Shown here: positions 47,138 through 59,000 of the stretch, piece by piece
Position numbering within the stretch: position 1 is the stretch's first letter
Layout: each line of letters opens with the position of its first letter
From: Zygnema circumcarinatum
Taxonomy: Eukaryota; Streptophyta; Zygnematophyceae; Zygnematales; Zygnemataceae
NCBI GenBank assembly: GCA_037447605.1
Contig: CM074804.1
Span: 3,483,241-3,547,240 of the forward strand
Length of the DNA stretch: 64,000 nucleotides
Direction: 5' to 3'
Made by a program: the position numbers and the translations under genes
The notes under the pieces: model-generated
What the model saw: the letters and a program-made list of their open reading frames with translations, nothing else
Told to the model about the DNA's origin: nothing
Databases searched by the model: none

Positions 47138-47312
47138 GGGCCTCCCATGGGCCTCCCATGGCCCTCCCATGGCCCTCCCATGGCCCTCCCATGGCCCTCC
47201 CATGGCCCTCCCATGACCCTCCCATGGCCCTCCCATGGCCCTCCCATGGCCCTCCCATGGCCCTCCCATGGCCCTCCCATGGCCCTCCCATGGCCCTCCC
47301 ATGGCCCTCCCA
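47138..47312 (+). repeat. 11-bp minisatellite, about 16 units
   Basis: Unit CCCATGGCCCT repeated head to tail, with only a few variant units (one GACCCT, one GGGCCT). The unit length is not divisible by 3, so all three frames cycle and both strands stay open. The apparent open frames are therefore artefacts of the repeat. Confidence 0.95.
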
Positions 47313-47687
47313 CCCATGGCAACTGCCGCAAACATATGAGCGATGAAATGCTGACAAGCGTCCATGCACAACCAGCCCCTGCAAGCACATGGACCCGACG
47401 ACGTGACACAGTCCTTAAAAAAGTTGCCACCAGTGGGGTCTCATTAATCCCTTATTGGTTCGTTATCATCACACAAGGCTGGCTTTATTTCGACAGCCTC
47501 AACTACTACGTCTCTCACTACTTTTGTATCCATCGCAACATTGCGAAGACAGCAAAATGTTCTACGCTTTAATGAACTACAAAAATTAGTGCCACATAAG
47601 TTGTTACAATACGCAGTATTCTACATGTACAGTTTGTTTGTTCGGCCTCCTCTCTCTCTACACTGCCGCCGCCTCCTCCCCTCACCC

Positions 47688-49979
47688 TCACATCTCATGG
47701 AACACCATGGAGCGTGCCCTCGCTGCAGGGTTTATATGATGATGGTCGACACACTGAGAGCCCTCCTTTGCAGCTGTCCTCAGAAGAGCTTCCGAAGGGC
47801 TGGACCCTCCCAACCCCACTCTGGTCCACACAGAGCTCCTCCCACGATCCTCTCCAGGGTCCTCGATCCGCATAGTCTTCACCACTCCCTGAGGGAGGGC
47901 ATGCTCCTGTGCCTCTCCCTCTCCCTCTCCCTCCTCCCTCCCTCTCTTCCCCGGTGTCGTCGGGCCAAACGCCTGCGCATGTGCTGCTCCATGCCATGGA
48001 TTCAGCCAAGGAGCTGCAGCACCCCATGGAGAGCCTGCGAGAGGGGACCAAGCTGGGGCAGGCCAGGTCCCTGGACTCCCCCAGGGTGAACCTGCGGTAG
48101 GAGGCGCAGTGGCAGAGGGAGGCGCCTGTGCCCCCCATCCCATAACATAGCCGTATGGCCACATCCCATTTCCAAAGTAGCCAAAAGATGCGGTTCCAGG
48201 CCACCCCCCTTCCCTCCCTACACCGCTGTGGAAGGGCATTCCTGCCCAGGGGGGCATAGGGGCATCTGAGAGAGCAACTGAGCTTCCAATGATTGGAGCT
48301 GGAGGAGTGAGCCCCTCCCTCCCTACAACTGTGTCTTCCCTCAGCAGTGCACTCATGGACCCTCCCTCTCCCTCCGCCCTTCCTCCCCCCACAGTGGAAG
48401 GCAACCTCCTCAGCCCTCCCCCTCCCGCTCCCCCACTGTTAGCAGTACTCCTCAGCCTGAGATCTACATCTACCGCCTCGCCACACCCCTCCTGCTGCGC
48501 CTTCAACTGCTGCCCGGCCCCACAAGGAGACATTGGACCTTCATTACTCAGCCCCTCCCTCCGTAATGTGGTAAGCCCCGATAAAGCGCTGTCGGAGTAT
48601 GCAATGCTGTCCAAGGCCCCCACCATACCCACTGAACCCCCTGGCGTAATTCTAGAAGAGAAATGATTACCCCCTCTCCCTCCCTCCCTTGGCAGCGCCG
48701 CCCCCATTCCAAGCACCCCTGGTGAAGGAGACCTCAGCTGCGCCACCTCCACTTTCTCTCTCCCTACAGCGCTAATGCCCTGCGAGTTTTTGTTTTTTCG
48801 GCGCCCTGACCCCACCGGAACATTCCTGAGCGTACCCCCTGCAGTCCAGTACCGCTGACATTTCTTGCAGAAGTGGCGCGGCTGGTTCACATTGTAGTTG
48901 TTGTAATAACAAAATTTTGTGTCCAGGCTATCACAGCGCGGGCAGGGTACGATCTTGTCCGGCTTTTTTAGGCCGCCCGGTGGCTGCTGGCTACCCTGTC
49001 TCCCTTTCTGCTGTGCCCTCTCCTGCCCTTCACTGTGCACCCTCCCTCCCTCACGCGCCCTCTCCATCTCCCTCTCCCTCTCGTCTTCCTCCCATGCAGC
49101 ATCTACTACCGCCTGCTGCACATTGGAGTCTCTGCGAGCAAGAGGCTCTGAGTCCTCCTCAGTACCTTCGGAACTTCCCTGGCACCCTCCCTCCATCGCT
49201 CGCTCCTCCGCTCCCACACTCCGCAGCCGGTTCTCAGGTGTTGGAGCGCCCTCGTTGTCTCCTCCTCCCTCCCCCTCTCCCTCCCCCTCTCTCTCACCCT
49301 TCCCCCCGTCGTCGCTCCCACTCCCGCTGTTGCTGCCCGAGGAGCTCCCTAGCTCGTCCGCCCCGCCGTCATCGTCAATGGGGAGAGCCGCCGCGACTAT
49401 GGCATCCTGTACAGCGCAGTACGAGCATCCCATTGCCCCCGTTAAGCGAGCTTCTCCCATGGCAGTCATGGTGGTCATCTCCTTCACACTCAGTGGAGCA
49501 GCATTCAGAAAGAGCGCCGCCGTGAATGGAGCAGGCGTCTTCAGCACCCTGCTCACGAAGGTGGGTCTGCAGGGGGCATTGGGACGTACCAAACCGCAGG
49601 ACAGCGCTCTGGCGGGAGCCCTTCGCTTCTCTTCGCTCTGTGGGGGGGTGTTCTCGCCCCTCATCTCTTCATCATCGTCGTCGCTCTCTCCCTCCCTCTG
49701 CTTCCGCCCGCCTCCTCCGTCCTTGCTCATCTTCACCTCCCTCTCCTCCCGGTCCACCCCACCCTCACCCCATCCCTTCCCCTCGCTCACAGCGCTCATC
49801 GCCACCGTACCCTCCTTCCCATAACCTTCCTTGTCTCCTTCCTCCGTCGAGGGAAGCGCAATGACGTGACCGAAAAGCTTGATGCCGGGGTCAGAGGGGT
49901 CGTCCTTCTCCCTCTCCCACTCCCTCACTCTCTCCCTCTCCCTCATCTCCTTCTCCCTCTCCCTCTCCGGCGAGTCCAT
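47688..49979 (-). CDS. CDF: cycling Dof factor-type transcription factor
   Basis: Intronless, 763 aa. The central Dof zinc finger reads [18 protein letters not shown], then [18 protein letters not shown] and [14 protein letters not shown]: the CX2C-X21-CX2C arrangement with all four cysteines. CDF family motifs lie outside the finger. The N-terminus has [14 protein letters not shown] (residues about 30-43). The C-terminus has [15 protein letters not shown] and, near the end, [21 protein letters not shown], corresponding to the KTLRIDDP...SSIW motif used in angiosperm CDFs for interaction with FKF1/GI. In angiosperms CDFs repress CONSTANS and are gated by the clock; the role here is inferred. 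The protein is unusually long because of acidic, Arg/Glu and Gly/Ser low-complexity segments. It starts [15 protein letters not shown], the first ATG of the frame. Confidence 0.93.
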   Translation of the reverse strand: MDSPEREREKEMRERERVREWEREKDDPSDPGIKLFGHVIALPSTEEGDKEGYGKEGTVAMSAVSEGKGWGEGGVDREEREVKMSKDGGGGRKQREGESDDDDEEMRGENTPPQSEEKRRAPARALSCGLVRPNAPCRPTFVSRVLKTPAPFTAALFLNAAPLSVKEMTTMTAMGEARLTGAMGCSYCAVQDAIVAAALPIDDDGGADELGSSSGSNSGSGSDDGGKGEREGEGEGEGGGDNEGAPTPENRLRSVGAEERAMEGGCQGSSEGTEEDSEPLARRDSNVQQAVVDAAWEEDEREREMERAREGGRVHSEGQERAQQKGRQGSQQPPGGLKKPDKIVPCPRCDSLDTKFCYYNNYNVNQPRHFCKKCQRYWTAGGTLRNVPVGSGRRKNKNSQGISAVGREKVEVAQLRSPSPGVLGMGAALPREGGRGGNHFSSRITPGGSVGMVGALDSIAYSDSALSGLTTLRREGLSNEGPMSPCGAGQQLKAQQEGCGEAVDVDLRLRSTANSGGAGGGGLRRLPSTVGGGRAEGEGGSMSALLREDTVVGREGLTPPAPIIGSSVALSDAPMPPWAGMPFHSGVGREGGWPGTASFGYFGNGMWPYGYVMGWGAQAPPSATAPPTAGSPWGSPGTWPAPAWSPLAGSPWGAAAPWLNPWHGAAHAQAFGPTTPGKRGREEGEGEGEAQEHALPQGVVKTMRIEDPGEDRGRSSVWTRVGLGGSSPSEALLRTAAKEGSQCVDHHHINPAARARSMVFHEM

Positions 49980-51137
49980 GGATAGTGCGGGCGGGCGGGC
50001 GGGCGGCGAGCGGCGAGGTCGACTGGCAGACAGGTGTGTGCGTGAGTAAAAGTGCTATCTGCAGCGGCCGGCCCTCCCTCACTGCGCGGAGGGCGCGGGC
50101 TCTTCGAAATCTGCCCTTTTTTTCCCCCCTCCGGCGTGGCTGCCCTTTTCCTGCGGGCAGGCCGCGCGTGCCTTCGCTTTTTCCCCACCCGGGGCCACGT
50201 CGCGCAAAAGCGTCCCCGCGCGCCTGCCCGCAGGTGCGCAGTGGCGAAATCTTTTGCGCGCGCGCCATTGGCCGGCGCGATGAAATCTGGCCGTGTGGCG
50301 CCGCGCGCGCCACGTGGCGTAGACCTTGTGGCTCCCCGCGGGCCCCCCCGCTCGCCCCCCGCAGCGCCGCAAAGGAAAATCTCCGCGAAACAGGGCGCGC
50401 CCCTCACAGGGATCCCGCGCGCCCCCCCGCCCGGCAATCCGCCACGTGGCTCCAGGCCGTCGCCAGCCCCGCCATCTGACGGCGGACCTCCGCCCACCCC
50501 CCCGCGGGCCCCCCGGCGGCCGTCCGATGCGGGCCTGGCGTGGCAGGGACTCCCTTTAAGTGCACGTCGGCTGGATTTGGCGCCAAATGCAAGTCAAGGC
50601 CAGCCCCCCCCGATGACGCCCGGAAGGGCCCTCTCTCCCGCCCTCCCTGGATCTGCCGCCACGTCAGCGCCAGGCCCATATCCGCCTCCTGCGGCCCCCG
50701 GCGCTCGGCCTCCCCCGCGCGGCGCTTTTGTACGGACGGCCCCGCGCCGCGATTGGCCGCCGGGATCCGCCGGGATCCGCCGGGCTTGCGCCGTTGCGCG
50801 GCGCTGGGCGGGTACGGACTACGGACCCGCCGGCGGGCGGGCGGGCGGGCGGGCGGGCGGGCGGGCGGGAGGCGCATGGAACGGGGGAGGGAGGCCGGCC
50901 GGGCGGGTGAACCGATTGTCGGAACTGCGCGCTTGTCGGTCGCGCATGGAGCCGGGGAGGGGAACTGGCTCGGACCGTAGAATCCTGCACTTATCAGATC
51001 GCGTAAGAGGGTCCACCCACGGATCAAGTTATCTTCAGTGAAATAGCGACACGTGTCTCAATATCTTATCCGTCAGTGGATCCGGATTCCAGCTCACTTC
51101 AGGGCGATTGTCCCACCGTACCGCCTCCGCCTGCTCC
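49980..51137. promoter_or_regulatory. very GC-rich divergent promoter (CDF / DVR)
   Basis: About 1.16 kb between divergent start codons, with G/C-rich strings such as ACGTGGC near 50310 and 50443. A (GGGC)n run lies at 50831-50870, and CCGGGATCCG is repeated in tandem near 50765. GC content falls sharply after about 51000. Long proline/arginine-rich frames on both strands reflect composition, not genes. Confidence 0.55.
50831..50870 (+). repeat. (GCGG)n tetranucleotide run, G-quadruplex candidate
   Basis: Ten GGGC/GCGG units in a row with many evenly spaced GGG triplets, inside the CDF/DVR promoter region. Confidence 0.95.
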
Positions 51138-54100
51138 ATGGCAGCCATGGCGGCCTCCGCCTCCCGTGCCGTTGTAGCTGCTTCATGGCCAAGCCTGGAC
51201 GCTACCGGGCTGCAGGCGTCCCGCAGCCGCCATTGTGGGAACTTCGTGAAAGGGCGTGTGGAGAAGTTTCAGCTTTCTCTCGCGCCTCTCTCTCTCAATG
51301 GGAAGGGAAAGCTGCGGCCCAGACAACAGCGCTGCAGGGCTTCGGTGGCAGCTGAAGCAGCCTCAGCTTCTTTCCAATACAAAGACAGGAAGGCGGAGGA
51401 TGTGACTGTCATGGTGGTCGGAGCAACAGGCTACATTGGAAAGTTTGTGACAAAGGAGCTCATTCGGAGGGGCTATCACGTTGTCGCCGGTGAGGCGATT
51501 TTCTTACTCGATTCTTCTCCTGTTCCTTCTTATAATCAAACTTTTCGTACTCTCGACTCATTCTCTCCTATGTTTGTGCCTGACTAAAGCTCTGCACCCC
51601 TGTTGCAGTCATTGGACTGGCTATTTGATATCGTAGAACAAACTATCAAACCACCACAAAATATCAGCTGGAACAAACATCAGCAGTATTATACCTCAAG
51701 CAGCAAGGTCGTCGACCACTTTGCGGCTGTTTTTCCTAGAATTGCTACACCCCTATGCTTCGTGCATCCCTTGGTCATCTTCCTGCAATGCGTACCTCAT
51801 TTCGACGACTATGGGCAATTAGACTCGTGCTACCTAATTTAACCCCGTTAAGGAGCAAGACTACAAGCCATGCTAGAGCGCACTTTGCTTATCATTGAAA
51901 CAGAAAAGCAAACTTTCTGACGGACTTATGCTTTTTTGTGTTTCTTCCTTCTGTGGTTAGAATTCGAGCATGGTAGTCCTTGCTGCACTGGTCTCATTAT
52001 GTTCATTGTGTGAGAAGAGGTCCAGGTAAATGGGCGAAACGTTTGAAATCTGCGTAGTGATTATGTAAAATGGTTTCATTTGTTGAATAAAGTCCAACTT
52101 GAATACACTACAGACTTTCTCATTCAGGAATTTAAGTTGTCTGCATTATATTTGTTGCTAACTTCTTCTGCTAGGATAAAAATAATAGTGAGGATGAAAT
52201 AAACTGAGGGAATGTGCAAAATTTGCCGGTATGGCTCCGATTGCTTCAGCTTCCGGAAAGTTATATGGGCGAGTGCGTTCAAGCACGCTATACGTTCTTG
52301 CAAGCTCTCAGGTCTGGGAGAAACTGTGCTTGACTATTTTTGGCAAACTCACACAGGTCCAAAATGTTACAAAGAGAAGAGGTTTCAAGTTCGAATCGTT
52401 TAGGTTACCTAATGAATCTTGAACACTGCATCAAACATACCTTCATAGTAACAAAAGCGCTCGCAAAAATTGTTTCAAACCTTGTATTTACGACCTTCCA
52501 TCGGTAATACGGCAAAACCATGAATCTCATTCAAGGTTTGGTAGCTTCCTGGCGTCAGTTGCAAGGGAAAAAAGTGGTGTTGGCGGCAAAGCGGATATGG
52601 AGGAGACCAAAAAAACGTTTCAAGGTGGAGATGTGCGGTTTGCCGATGTCACAAGTACTGATTCGTTGCGAGCTGTCCTTGGAGATACTAAAGTTGACGT
52701 GGTTGTCTCCTGCCTTGCAAGTCGCACTGGCGGCAAAAAGGTGTGTTTCTTCGAAGCTCGTGCAAGCGACCCGCTTATGGCACTTCCGTTAGTCCCACGC
52801 TCAGTATAGGAGCTGAATGGTTGTTACATTCTAGATACGGCTCGTTTGACAGCGAGTGACCATTTGGCATCAATAGACTGTGCACGAACGTATTGTAACT
52901 GATTTAGGTTTTGAAATTCGAGATCGCTCAAATATAAGTTTTTCAATTACAATAGTCACTATTATAAAAGCCATGATTGCTTGCAAATTATGATGTTCGT
53001 TTCCTTACTTGAAGCAAAGAACGAAGGACTCAGTTATAATTACTCTCTTGTCAGTGCGACTGCTGTCAGTTAAAGGAGGGGTGTTGGTGGGGGCTTTATC
53101 AGGACTCGTGGAAGATAGATTATGAAGCGACAAAGAACAGCCTTGAGGCTGGAAAATCCGTTGGAGCTTCTCACTTTGTGCTCTTGTCAGGTATTTAGTG
53201 ACTCCACATCCTCTAGTCATGTAGTGACTGCAGATGTGTTTAAAATTGTGCTCCGTCATTTCAGGCCTTTTATAGTACACTTATTGTCTCCCCCCCCCCG
53301 CCTGCTGAAAGGCAGAGCTATGCTTGATGCTAGGAAGTACCTTCGTCAATTTTCTTTGTTTTGTGTGTAGTTAGTCCATTTTCTTACATGTATCTTGCCT
53401 GCTAAACCTTCCCCGAACCGCGCAACCATAGTACTTGATTTGGAAGATTGAAGCAAGGCAAGTTGCCAAGGTAGCAGTTTGTATCTTTGACGAATGTATT
53501 ATGTGGAGGGTTCAACAGGGTGCGTTCACCTATTTTATTTTCTGCAGGGGAAGGTGATGAATTTGAGTAACTTAGAGTGCGCATTTTTCCAAGTAGGCGC
53601 TGTATTAAAGTGAACTGGTTTTGAAAATGTGAGCTCGCCTGCGTGTCCCATTTGTTGCAGCAATTTGCGTGCAAAAGCCATTACTGGAGTTTCAAAGAGC
53701 AAAGCTCAAGTTTGAGGCAGAGCTGCAGCAGGACTCAGCCGTCACGCACAGCATTGTGCGGCCGACAGCGTTCTTCAAATCGCTCGGAGGACAGGTCAGA
53801 CCTAAGCTTCGGCGCTGTCCTGGTTGGACGAGTTGCTGATTAGCGTAGTAACGTCAGTTCCATACAGAGTCTGAATCGATAGTGAATGGATCTTCATCAG
53901 AACGTTGCAGAAATCTGCAGTGGTCGATTTGGCCCTCGGGGTGTTGGGGCTAGGAGAAAGTACCTCCTTCCTCCACGAGGATGCAAATGATCAGACAAAG
54001 ATGGTCAAATTGATGTAACAGTGTTGATTCCCTTTTTTTTTTTTAAGGTCGAAACTGTCTCGTCTGTGTCCTATTGGTTTTGGTATCCTCTCCGACTATT

Positions 54101-54972
54101 CACCAGTCGAAAGACTAGCTGCCCTGTCTCTGTGCAGTAGCATCTTGGCTTGTTTAATTCCTCACAAATCTTCATCAGCTAACTTCATGCAACTATGCTG
54201 ACGCGATTGTTGATCATTTCTGGGGAATGGGCAGGTCGAGAGTGTAAAGAATGGTGGGCCCTATGTCATGTTTGGTGATGGGCAGCTCTGTGCCTGCAAA
54301 CCTATAAGTGAACCTGATCTGGCAGCATTTATTGCCAACTGCCTCACAGGTCGGAATGCTTCACCTTCCTCGGCTTCAGCTGTCTCTGTTGTTTCCGTGC
54401 GCAGGTGCCTTAGCCGTCTGTTCAATCTATCATATATCTATCACAGCTATTTGTTTATTGGCTGCAGTCCCGTACGTTCGATCTAAGAGTCAGCTCCCGT
54501 CTATTTTCAGTTTCTCGTTCTTCTTTGCAATGTTTGACCGTTTGACCGTTGAGAGGTGTATTGATGCTTGCACGGGACTGTCTTCGTTGCAGATGAAGAC
54601 AAGATCAATAAAGTTCTACCAATCGGAGGTCCCTCGAAGGCTCTTACCCCCCTGGAACAGGGTCAGATGTTGTTTCAAATAGTGGGAAAGGAGCCAAAAT
54701 TCATCAAGGTGCCTATTCAGATCATGGACTTCGTGATTGGCATTCTGGACTTCCTGGCGAAGGCTTTCCCCTCCCTAGAAGATGCGGCGGAGTTTGGAAA
54801 GATTGGGCGGTACTATGCTGCAGAGAGCATGCTTGTGTACGACCCAAAGACCGGAAAGTACGATGCGGAAGCCACACCCAGTTTTGGCGAGGAAACATTG
54901 GAGGAGTTTTTTGAACGGGTTGTGAGGGAGGGGATGGCCGGGCAGGAGTTGGGAGATCAAGCAGTCTTTTAA
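51138..54972 (+). CDS. DVR: divinyl chlorophyllide a 8-vinyl-reductase, chloroplast
   Basis: Reduces the 8-vinyl group of divinyl chlorophyllide a using NADPH, giving monovinyl chlorophyll precursors. Six exons join in phase: 51138-51489, 52559-52740, 53103-53190, 53661-53794, 54235-54349 and 54593-54972, giving 416 aa, the normal plant length. The N-terminus ([20 protein letters not shown]) is Ser/Ala/Arg-rich like a transit peptide. The Rossmann motif [14 protein letters not shown] starts the SDR domain. Family blocks follow: [80 protein letters not shown] and [14 protein letters not shown]. The last residues are [13 protein letters not shown]. An upstream non-ATG extension of the frame is ignored. 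Confidence 0.97.
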
Positions 54973-55030
54973 TTATTGTTTTGCTGTGTTGCTCTTGCTG
55001 TTTCTCCCTGTCCTTCGTGTTCCAAATGTG

Positions 55031-55172
55031 TTTTGAATGATGGAAATTGAGTATGGCAATTATCGGGATCAGGCGGCCGGGTAGAGCTCCGGCTTAGAAT
55101 GTTCACGCTGGAGATGCCGCATTCTGGTGTTCTTTTGTCCTTCGTAACTTTGAGGGGTATTCCGCTGCTTTG
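55031..55172 (+). repeat. 142-bp dispersed repeat, copy A
   Basis: Runs from TTTTGAATGATGG to TTCCGCTGCTTTG. Its match at 59458-59599 has the same length with only a few substitutions (about 98% identity). It lies about 60 bp after the DVR stop codon, so it may be part of the DVR 3' UTR. An internal stretch GGGTAGAGCTCCGGCTTAG resembles the D-arm/anticodon part of a plant tRNA-Ala, but no clear box B follows. Confidence 0.85.
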
Positions 55173-56870
55173 ATGGTTGAAGCCATCGGTTGATGACCAT
55201 TGCCAATGGTTTGAACCATTCCTTGGCAAACCCAGCCGATTATTTGCACTTGATAGCAACAATGGCGAGCCAGCCATAGGCAATGGTAACGGTGGGTGCC
55301 CATTGAATCCAAAGGTTCCCAACAACTGGCAATGGCTGGCTGGATTTGACGGTAACGACTGGAATTGGTTGCTAGTGGTGGGCACCCATTGAATCCCATA
55401 TTTGCAAATTCGCAAAATGGGCCCTGCGAATTCCTGAATTCGCAAATGCTCGCAATTCTGTAAATAATTTGTTGAAATTCGGCTTCCATGAATTCTGGGC
55501 CCCCGTATTTTAAGGGTTATTTTAGATTTCGAATCCCAATCATGGAAATCTGGTACGCATGCTTGATGCACATTTGAGCGACCCGACAGTGGAGTTGTGT
55601 GTCCCATCTTTGTCCAGCATCCTGCATTCTCCACTCTCTCCCTATCTTGTGAAAAACACCTCACTTTTGCCTCGCATCGCATGTGCGTCCAATGCCAGTC
55701 GCCTTGTGGGCGAAAGTGAGGCGTCAAGAAAAGCCCACTTGCGCCTCGCATCGGTTGTGCGACCTCGCTCGAACTGTGAGACTTGAACGTTTTTCCATAA
55801 AGCAGAGCCAAAGCATCGTTTGATGGATGTATGCGCTTAAAGAGCGCTTTTATTTATACTTGTCATGCGGCCGAAGCGGGTATTGCTCCTACGCTTCTCT
55901 CATCTGTCCTCTTTCTTCTCTTCTTCCTTGCGGTATATCATCGCCCCTCGACCCAATCTCGCAGTGTGTATCTTTCTCCTCTTCTCCTCCGGTATGTAGA
56001 CGAGGAGCCTCGAGACCCACTACAGAATGCCGTTGAGGATGACATCCCTCTACACCTTGGAGGGGACGCCACCTTTGCGGAAGCACAAGATCTTACTCAC
56101 AAGACAGAAAACTCACCCAAGCAAGTAATGAATGAACATATCAACGATCGAGAAGATAAGAGAAAGCACAATAGCAAAAACTCTTAACTTCAACACCGGA
56201 GTACAAGAACACAGTCAGAGCCCCTCTTCTACTCCTTAACGCCACTACAAGAGTGTTTCCCTTATGCTGTAATGCTTCACCACATTAAGGCAACCTTCTA
56301 CCTTTGCACCTAGCAGCCTGCACCAGAAATTACAACTCTCTCATTTGCTCAATTTATCAGTGACCTGTGTGACGTGACCACCGGAAGACTCAACATCACG
56401 TCACGTCACGCCACTGTGGCCTTTGCATGTCAACACTTTTCAGCAAAAGTATCTCCGCGAGTGTTCTGGAGCTCCCCATCCGTACAATCTTGTACATCTT
56501 CCGTGCAATCAACCGTCCAATAGCAAGCGCCACATGTCGCGACCAATGGAGCGATGCTGCGATCAATCAGAATGCGCCACGCGCCACTCCAATATGCAGC
56601 CATCTGGACAGACCCTAGACTAGCCTGCCATCAAAACTCCCAAACAAGGCCATGCCCCCATGAACTATGAACCACTTACTATTGTGCACTAACACGCTCT
56701 GCCTCTGTGCCACCAACTCCGCTGGTCAGGTTAATTCTGGCACATTGTGTCTCAGCAATTCCATTCATGGAGCATTCGCGAAGCCGCACGATATTCCCCC
56801 CTTCGCGTGTTCCAACTTCCACCCCCCCTCGAGCCGCGGAGCGCTGCCTGCCGCGGCGGGCGGGCCCGGT
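55173..56870. other. intergenic DNA with CCATTGG words; no confident gene
   Basis: 55180-55400 is rich in ATTGCCAATGG, GGCAATGG and GCCCATTGAATCC words of the same family as other spacers in the window. At 55831-56187 a frame of 118 codons is open on the plus strand (VDEEPRDPLQNAVEDDIPLH) but matches nothing I recognise. The rest holds nothing recognised. Confidence 0.5.
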
Positions 56871-57007
56871 CCGGACCTTTCCGCCGGCCCGCGCCGTGGC
56901 GCGCCCTCCGCCTGCCACGTCGCGGGCCGGCGCCGCGCGCGAATCTCCGCCACGCCCCTCCGCCCGCCCCCGCGCGCCCACGCAGCGGCCCTCCCCGCGC
57001 GCGCTCG

Positions 57008-57013
57008 CACGTG
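57008..57013 (+). promoter_or_regulatory. G-box CACGTG upstream of ELIP copy 1
   Basis: Palindromic CACGTG about 45 bp before the TATA box. This is a typical bZIP/bHLH site in light-responsive plant promoters. The mirror site lies at 62705-62710. Confidence 0.6.
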
Positions 57014-57057
57014 CGGCCTCCGCCGACCCGGCCCCTCCCCGCTCCGCCGCGGCCGCC

Positions 57058-57063
57058 TATAAA
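57058..57063 (+). promoter_or_regulatory. TATA box of ELIP copy 1
   Basis: TATAAA in an otherwise GC-rich context (CCGCCTATAAAGCCGC), 140 bp before the start codon. Confidence 0.75.
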
Positions 57064-57202
57064 GCCGCGCCCCCGCTCGGAGAATCGGTATCCCGCGCAG
57101 CAGCTTCCTCAGGCCTCCCGCTCTCCTCTGAATTCGAACTTCAGGCGACGTTACATTCTACAGGTGTAGACTTCACCTCTCCGGGAAAGCTCATCTTCTG
57201 CA

Positions 57203-58108
57203 ATGGCAACCATGGCTGCAATGGTGAACTGCTCTGCCAAGGGCCTGGCTGCCCTGGCGCCAAGCACTGCTCTGAAGACCGCCGTGACCGCCCGTGGGAT
57301 CGCCATGGCTCCTCTGAAGCTGGGCAGGGGCAGGACGGCCGGAGTCCGCTGCGAGTCAAAGGTGAGAATTCATTCTTTAATGTTGTCCGCCGAGCAGAGT
57401 CTTCGTGTGTTGCTGATGTTATCTCGTTTAGTTGTAGAATTGCGATGCAACATTGCGGACGCATTGGTTGCGATTTGCTTGTGGTTCCGCAAATTGTTGG
57501 CTATTCCTATGGTTTATGCCGGAATGCTAATTAGCTCCTCTCATTTGTCTGCCACAGCCTGAGGGGACTCCCAGCAGCCCTCTGGCCACCCCCGCTACCC
57601 CTACTCCAGTGGTCAGCACTCCCACTCCTTCTGTGAAGAAGGTGAGTTAAATTTTTGCATTGCTAATTCTATCTGTCCTTATTCCGAAGTTGCTATTAGA
57701 GGGCCTCTCTCAGTCGTACGCACATTTCAGTACTCTGATATTCTATCATCACTTCAAACTTGGCAGACCACAGTGATGGACGTGTTCTCCTTCGGCGGCT
57801 CCGGCCCGGAGACCATCAATGGCCGGCTTGCCATGCTTGGCTTTGTCGCTGCTCTGGCCGTGGAATTCGCGACGGGTGCGCCCCTCAGCCGGCAGCTCGC
57901 AGACAACGGCTCCCTCAGCTGGTTCGTCTTCACCGTCTCTCTCTTCTCCGCCGCCTCCCTCGTCCCCCTCTTCCAGGGCATCACTCCTGTCAGCAAGTCC
58001 GGCGGCTTCTTCACCTCCAAGGCGGAGATGTGGAACGGAAGGGCGGCCATGCTCGGCCTTGTCGCGCTGGCCATTACAGAATATGTGCAGGGATCGCCGC
58101 TCGTGTAG
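57203..58108 (+). CDS. ELIP: ELIP-type chlorophyll a/b-binding superfamily protein, copy 1
   Basis: Thylakoid three-helix protein of the early light-induced family, thought to bind free chlorophyll and carotenoids under light stress. Three exons: 57203-57361, 57558-57641 and 57767-58108, giving 194 aa. The N-terminus (MATMAAMVNCSAKGLAALAP) is a plastid transit peptide; a short Pro/Thr-rich linker (TPATPTPVVSTPTPS) precedes the domain. Helix 1 has the chlorophyll-binding motif ETINGRLAMLGFVAALAVE, helix 2 is WFVFTVSLFSAASLVPLF, and helix 3 is EMWNGRAAMLGLVALAITEY, with Glu and Arg of both ExxNGR motifs intact. It differs from copy 2 in having PLFQG where copy 2 has PLSQG. The promoter has a TATA box and a G-box. 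Confidence 0.95.
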
Positions 58109-58734
58109 AGGGAAAATTGTCTTTTACTATTGATGTCATGCACGACAATAAGCTCAGGGCGCAGACGAGAGCGTCGGAGGGGGACTAGGGCTGGTGTTAG
58201 GCCCAGCTTAGCTTCGGGTAGTTTCGTGGGTCGGCCAGGCAGAGGGTGGCGTGTAATATAATTTTTGTACAGGGAAAGGTCAACTGATGAATTGAAAGTT
58301 GTTTGAGATTTCGCTGAAAGAAGTTTGTCTTTTTTTGTCCTCTGATATGGGAAGTCGGGATTGGCTTGTCTACTGACTAGATTCCCTCTCCAGTTGAGGT
58401 TTTGATATTCGCATTGCATACAATCTGTTCCGAGCCTGCAGATGCCGATACGAAACGATAAAGTGTGATTCTTTGGGTAACTTTAAAGTTCGCCTCTTGA
58501 CAAATTGGATACGCTTGTTTATCGTTGTGAAACGTTTCAGTAGAACCCAGAGTCGTAGCGTAATGTTGGTGAAGCTTTTAGTTGACAACGCAACAAAATC
58601 AACGTTGAATTTTTTTTCGTTGACGAAAGAAAACGAAACTGCAAATGTGAACAAAATCTGGATTCCTTGTTAAATTTTGAGAAATGAGATTTTGTTTAGT
58701 ATGAATTTTATACAAAATCAATTGAGCGTTGCAC

Positions 58735-59000
58735 ATGCGTACGCTATATTTGGAAGCCATTTCAAAGCCCACACCGAGCGTCCTGACGACGAATTGACCC
58801 AAAAGGCAGTAGAGCTGAGATGGAGTACTCTGCAGCAAGCAACACTGAGCAGTGTCGAAAAATTGACACTGCTCGCAAGTTGTTGTACATATTACTGCTA
58901 AAATCGGACAGATTAAGAAATACATCCATGCACAACACGATTCTGGATTTGTCAAAGTATATCGTTTCTGTTCCACCCTCAGTGACGTGATACGGGCACT
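58735..59000 (-). repeat. diverged inner inverted repeat, left member
   Basis: Reverse complement resembles 60230-60500. Shared words in order are TGAGGGTGGAACAG, TTGTGTTGTGCATGGATG, TGTACAACAA, GAGCAGTGTC and CTCGGTGTGGG. Identity is visibly lower than in the ELIP arms, so it is an older part of the same inverted structure. Confidence 0.75.

Larger units (their letters stand above)
56871..58481 (+). repeat. left arm of ELIP inverted duplication
   Basis: The reverse complement of 61237-62847, colinear without any indel: paired positions add to 119718 throughout, introns included. Two differences were noticed (near 57092 and 57973). Identity ends abruptly at both edges. Confidence 0.95.

Noticed and set aside
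47138-47312. CRISPR-like array
   Set aside because: The repeats are head to tail without spacers, and the genome is eukaryotic.
47046-47572. Frames with MGGPWEGHGRA repeats on the minus strand and a partner on the plus strand
   Set aside because: Produced by the 11-bp minisatellite, which cycles through all frames without stops.
48289-49864. Plus-strand frames up to 301 codons opposite the Dof gene
   Set aside because: Antisense of the intronless CDF coding region; Ser/Pro composition is the complement of its Gly/Glu/Arg runs.
50052-51041. Plus-strand open frame of 329 codons, Pro/Arg/Ala-rich
   Set aside because: Long frames are open on both strands here because the DNA is extremely GC-rich and stop codons are rare. 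No domain or conserved motif, and it fills a divergent promoter region.
55031-55172. Genuine tRNA-Ala gene within the 142-bp repeat
   Set aside because: Only the D-arm/anticodon half is similar; no GGTTCGANNCC-type T-loop and no closing acceptor stem were found.
55831-56187. 118-codon plus-strand frame as a gene
   Set aside because: No recognised motif, no splice context and no neighbour support; recorded only as part of the intergenic description.
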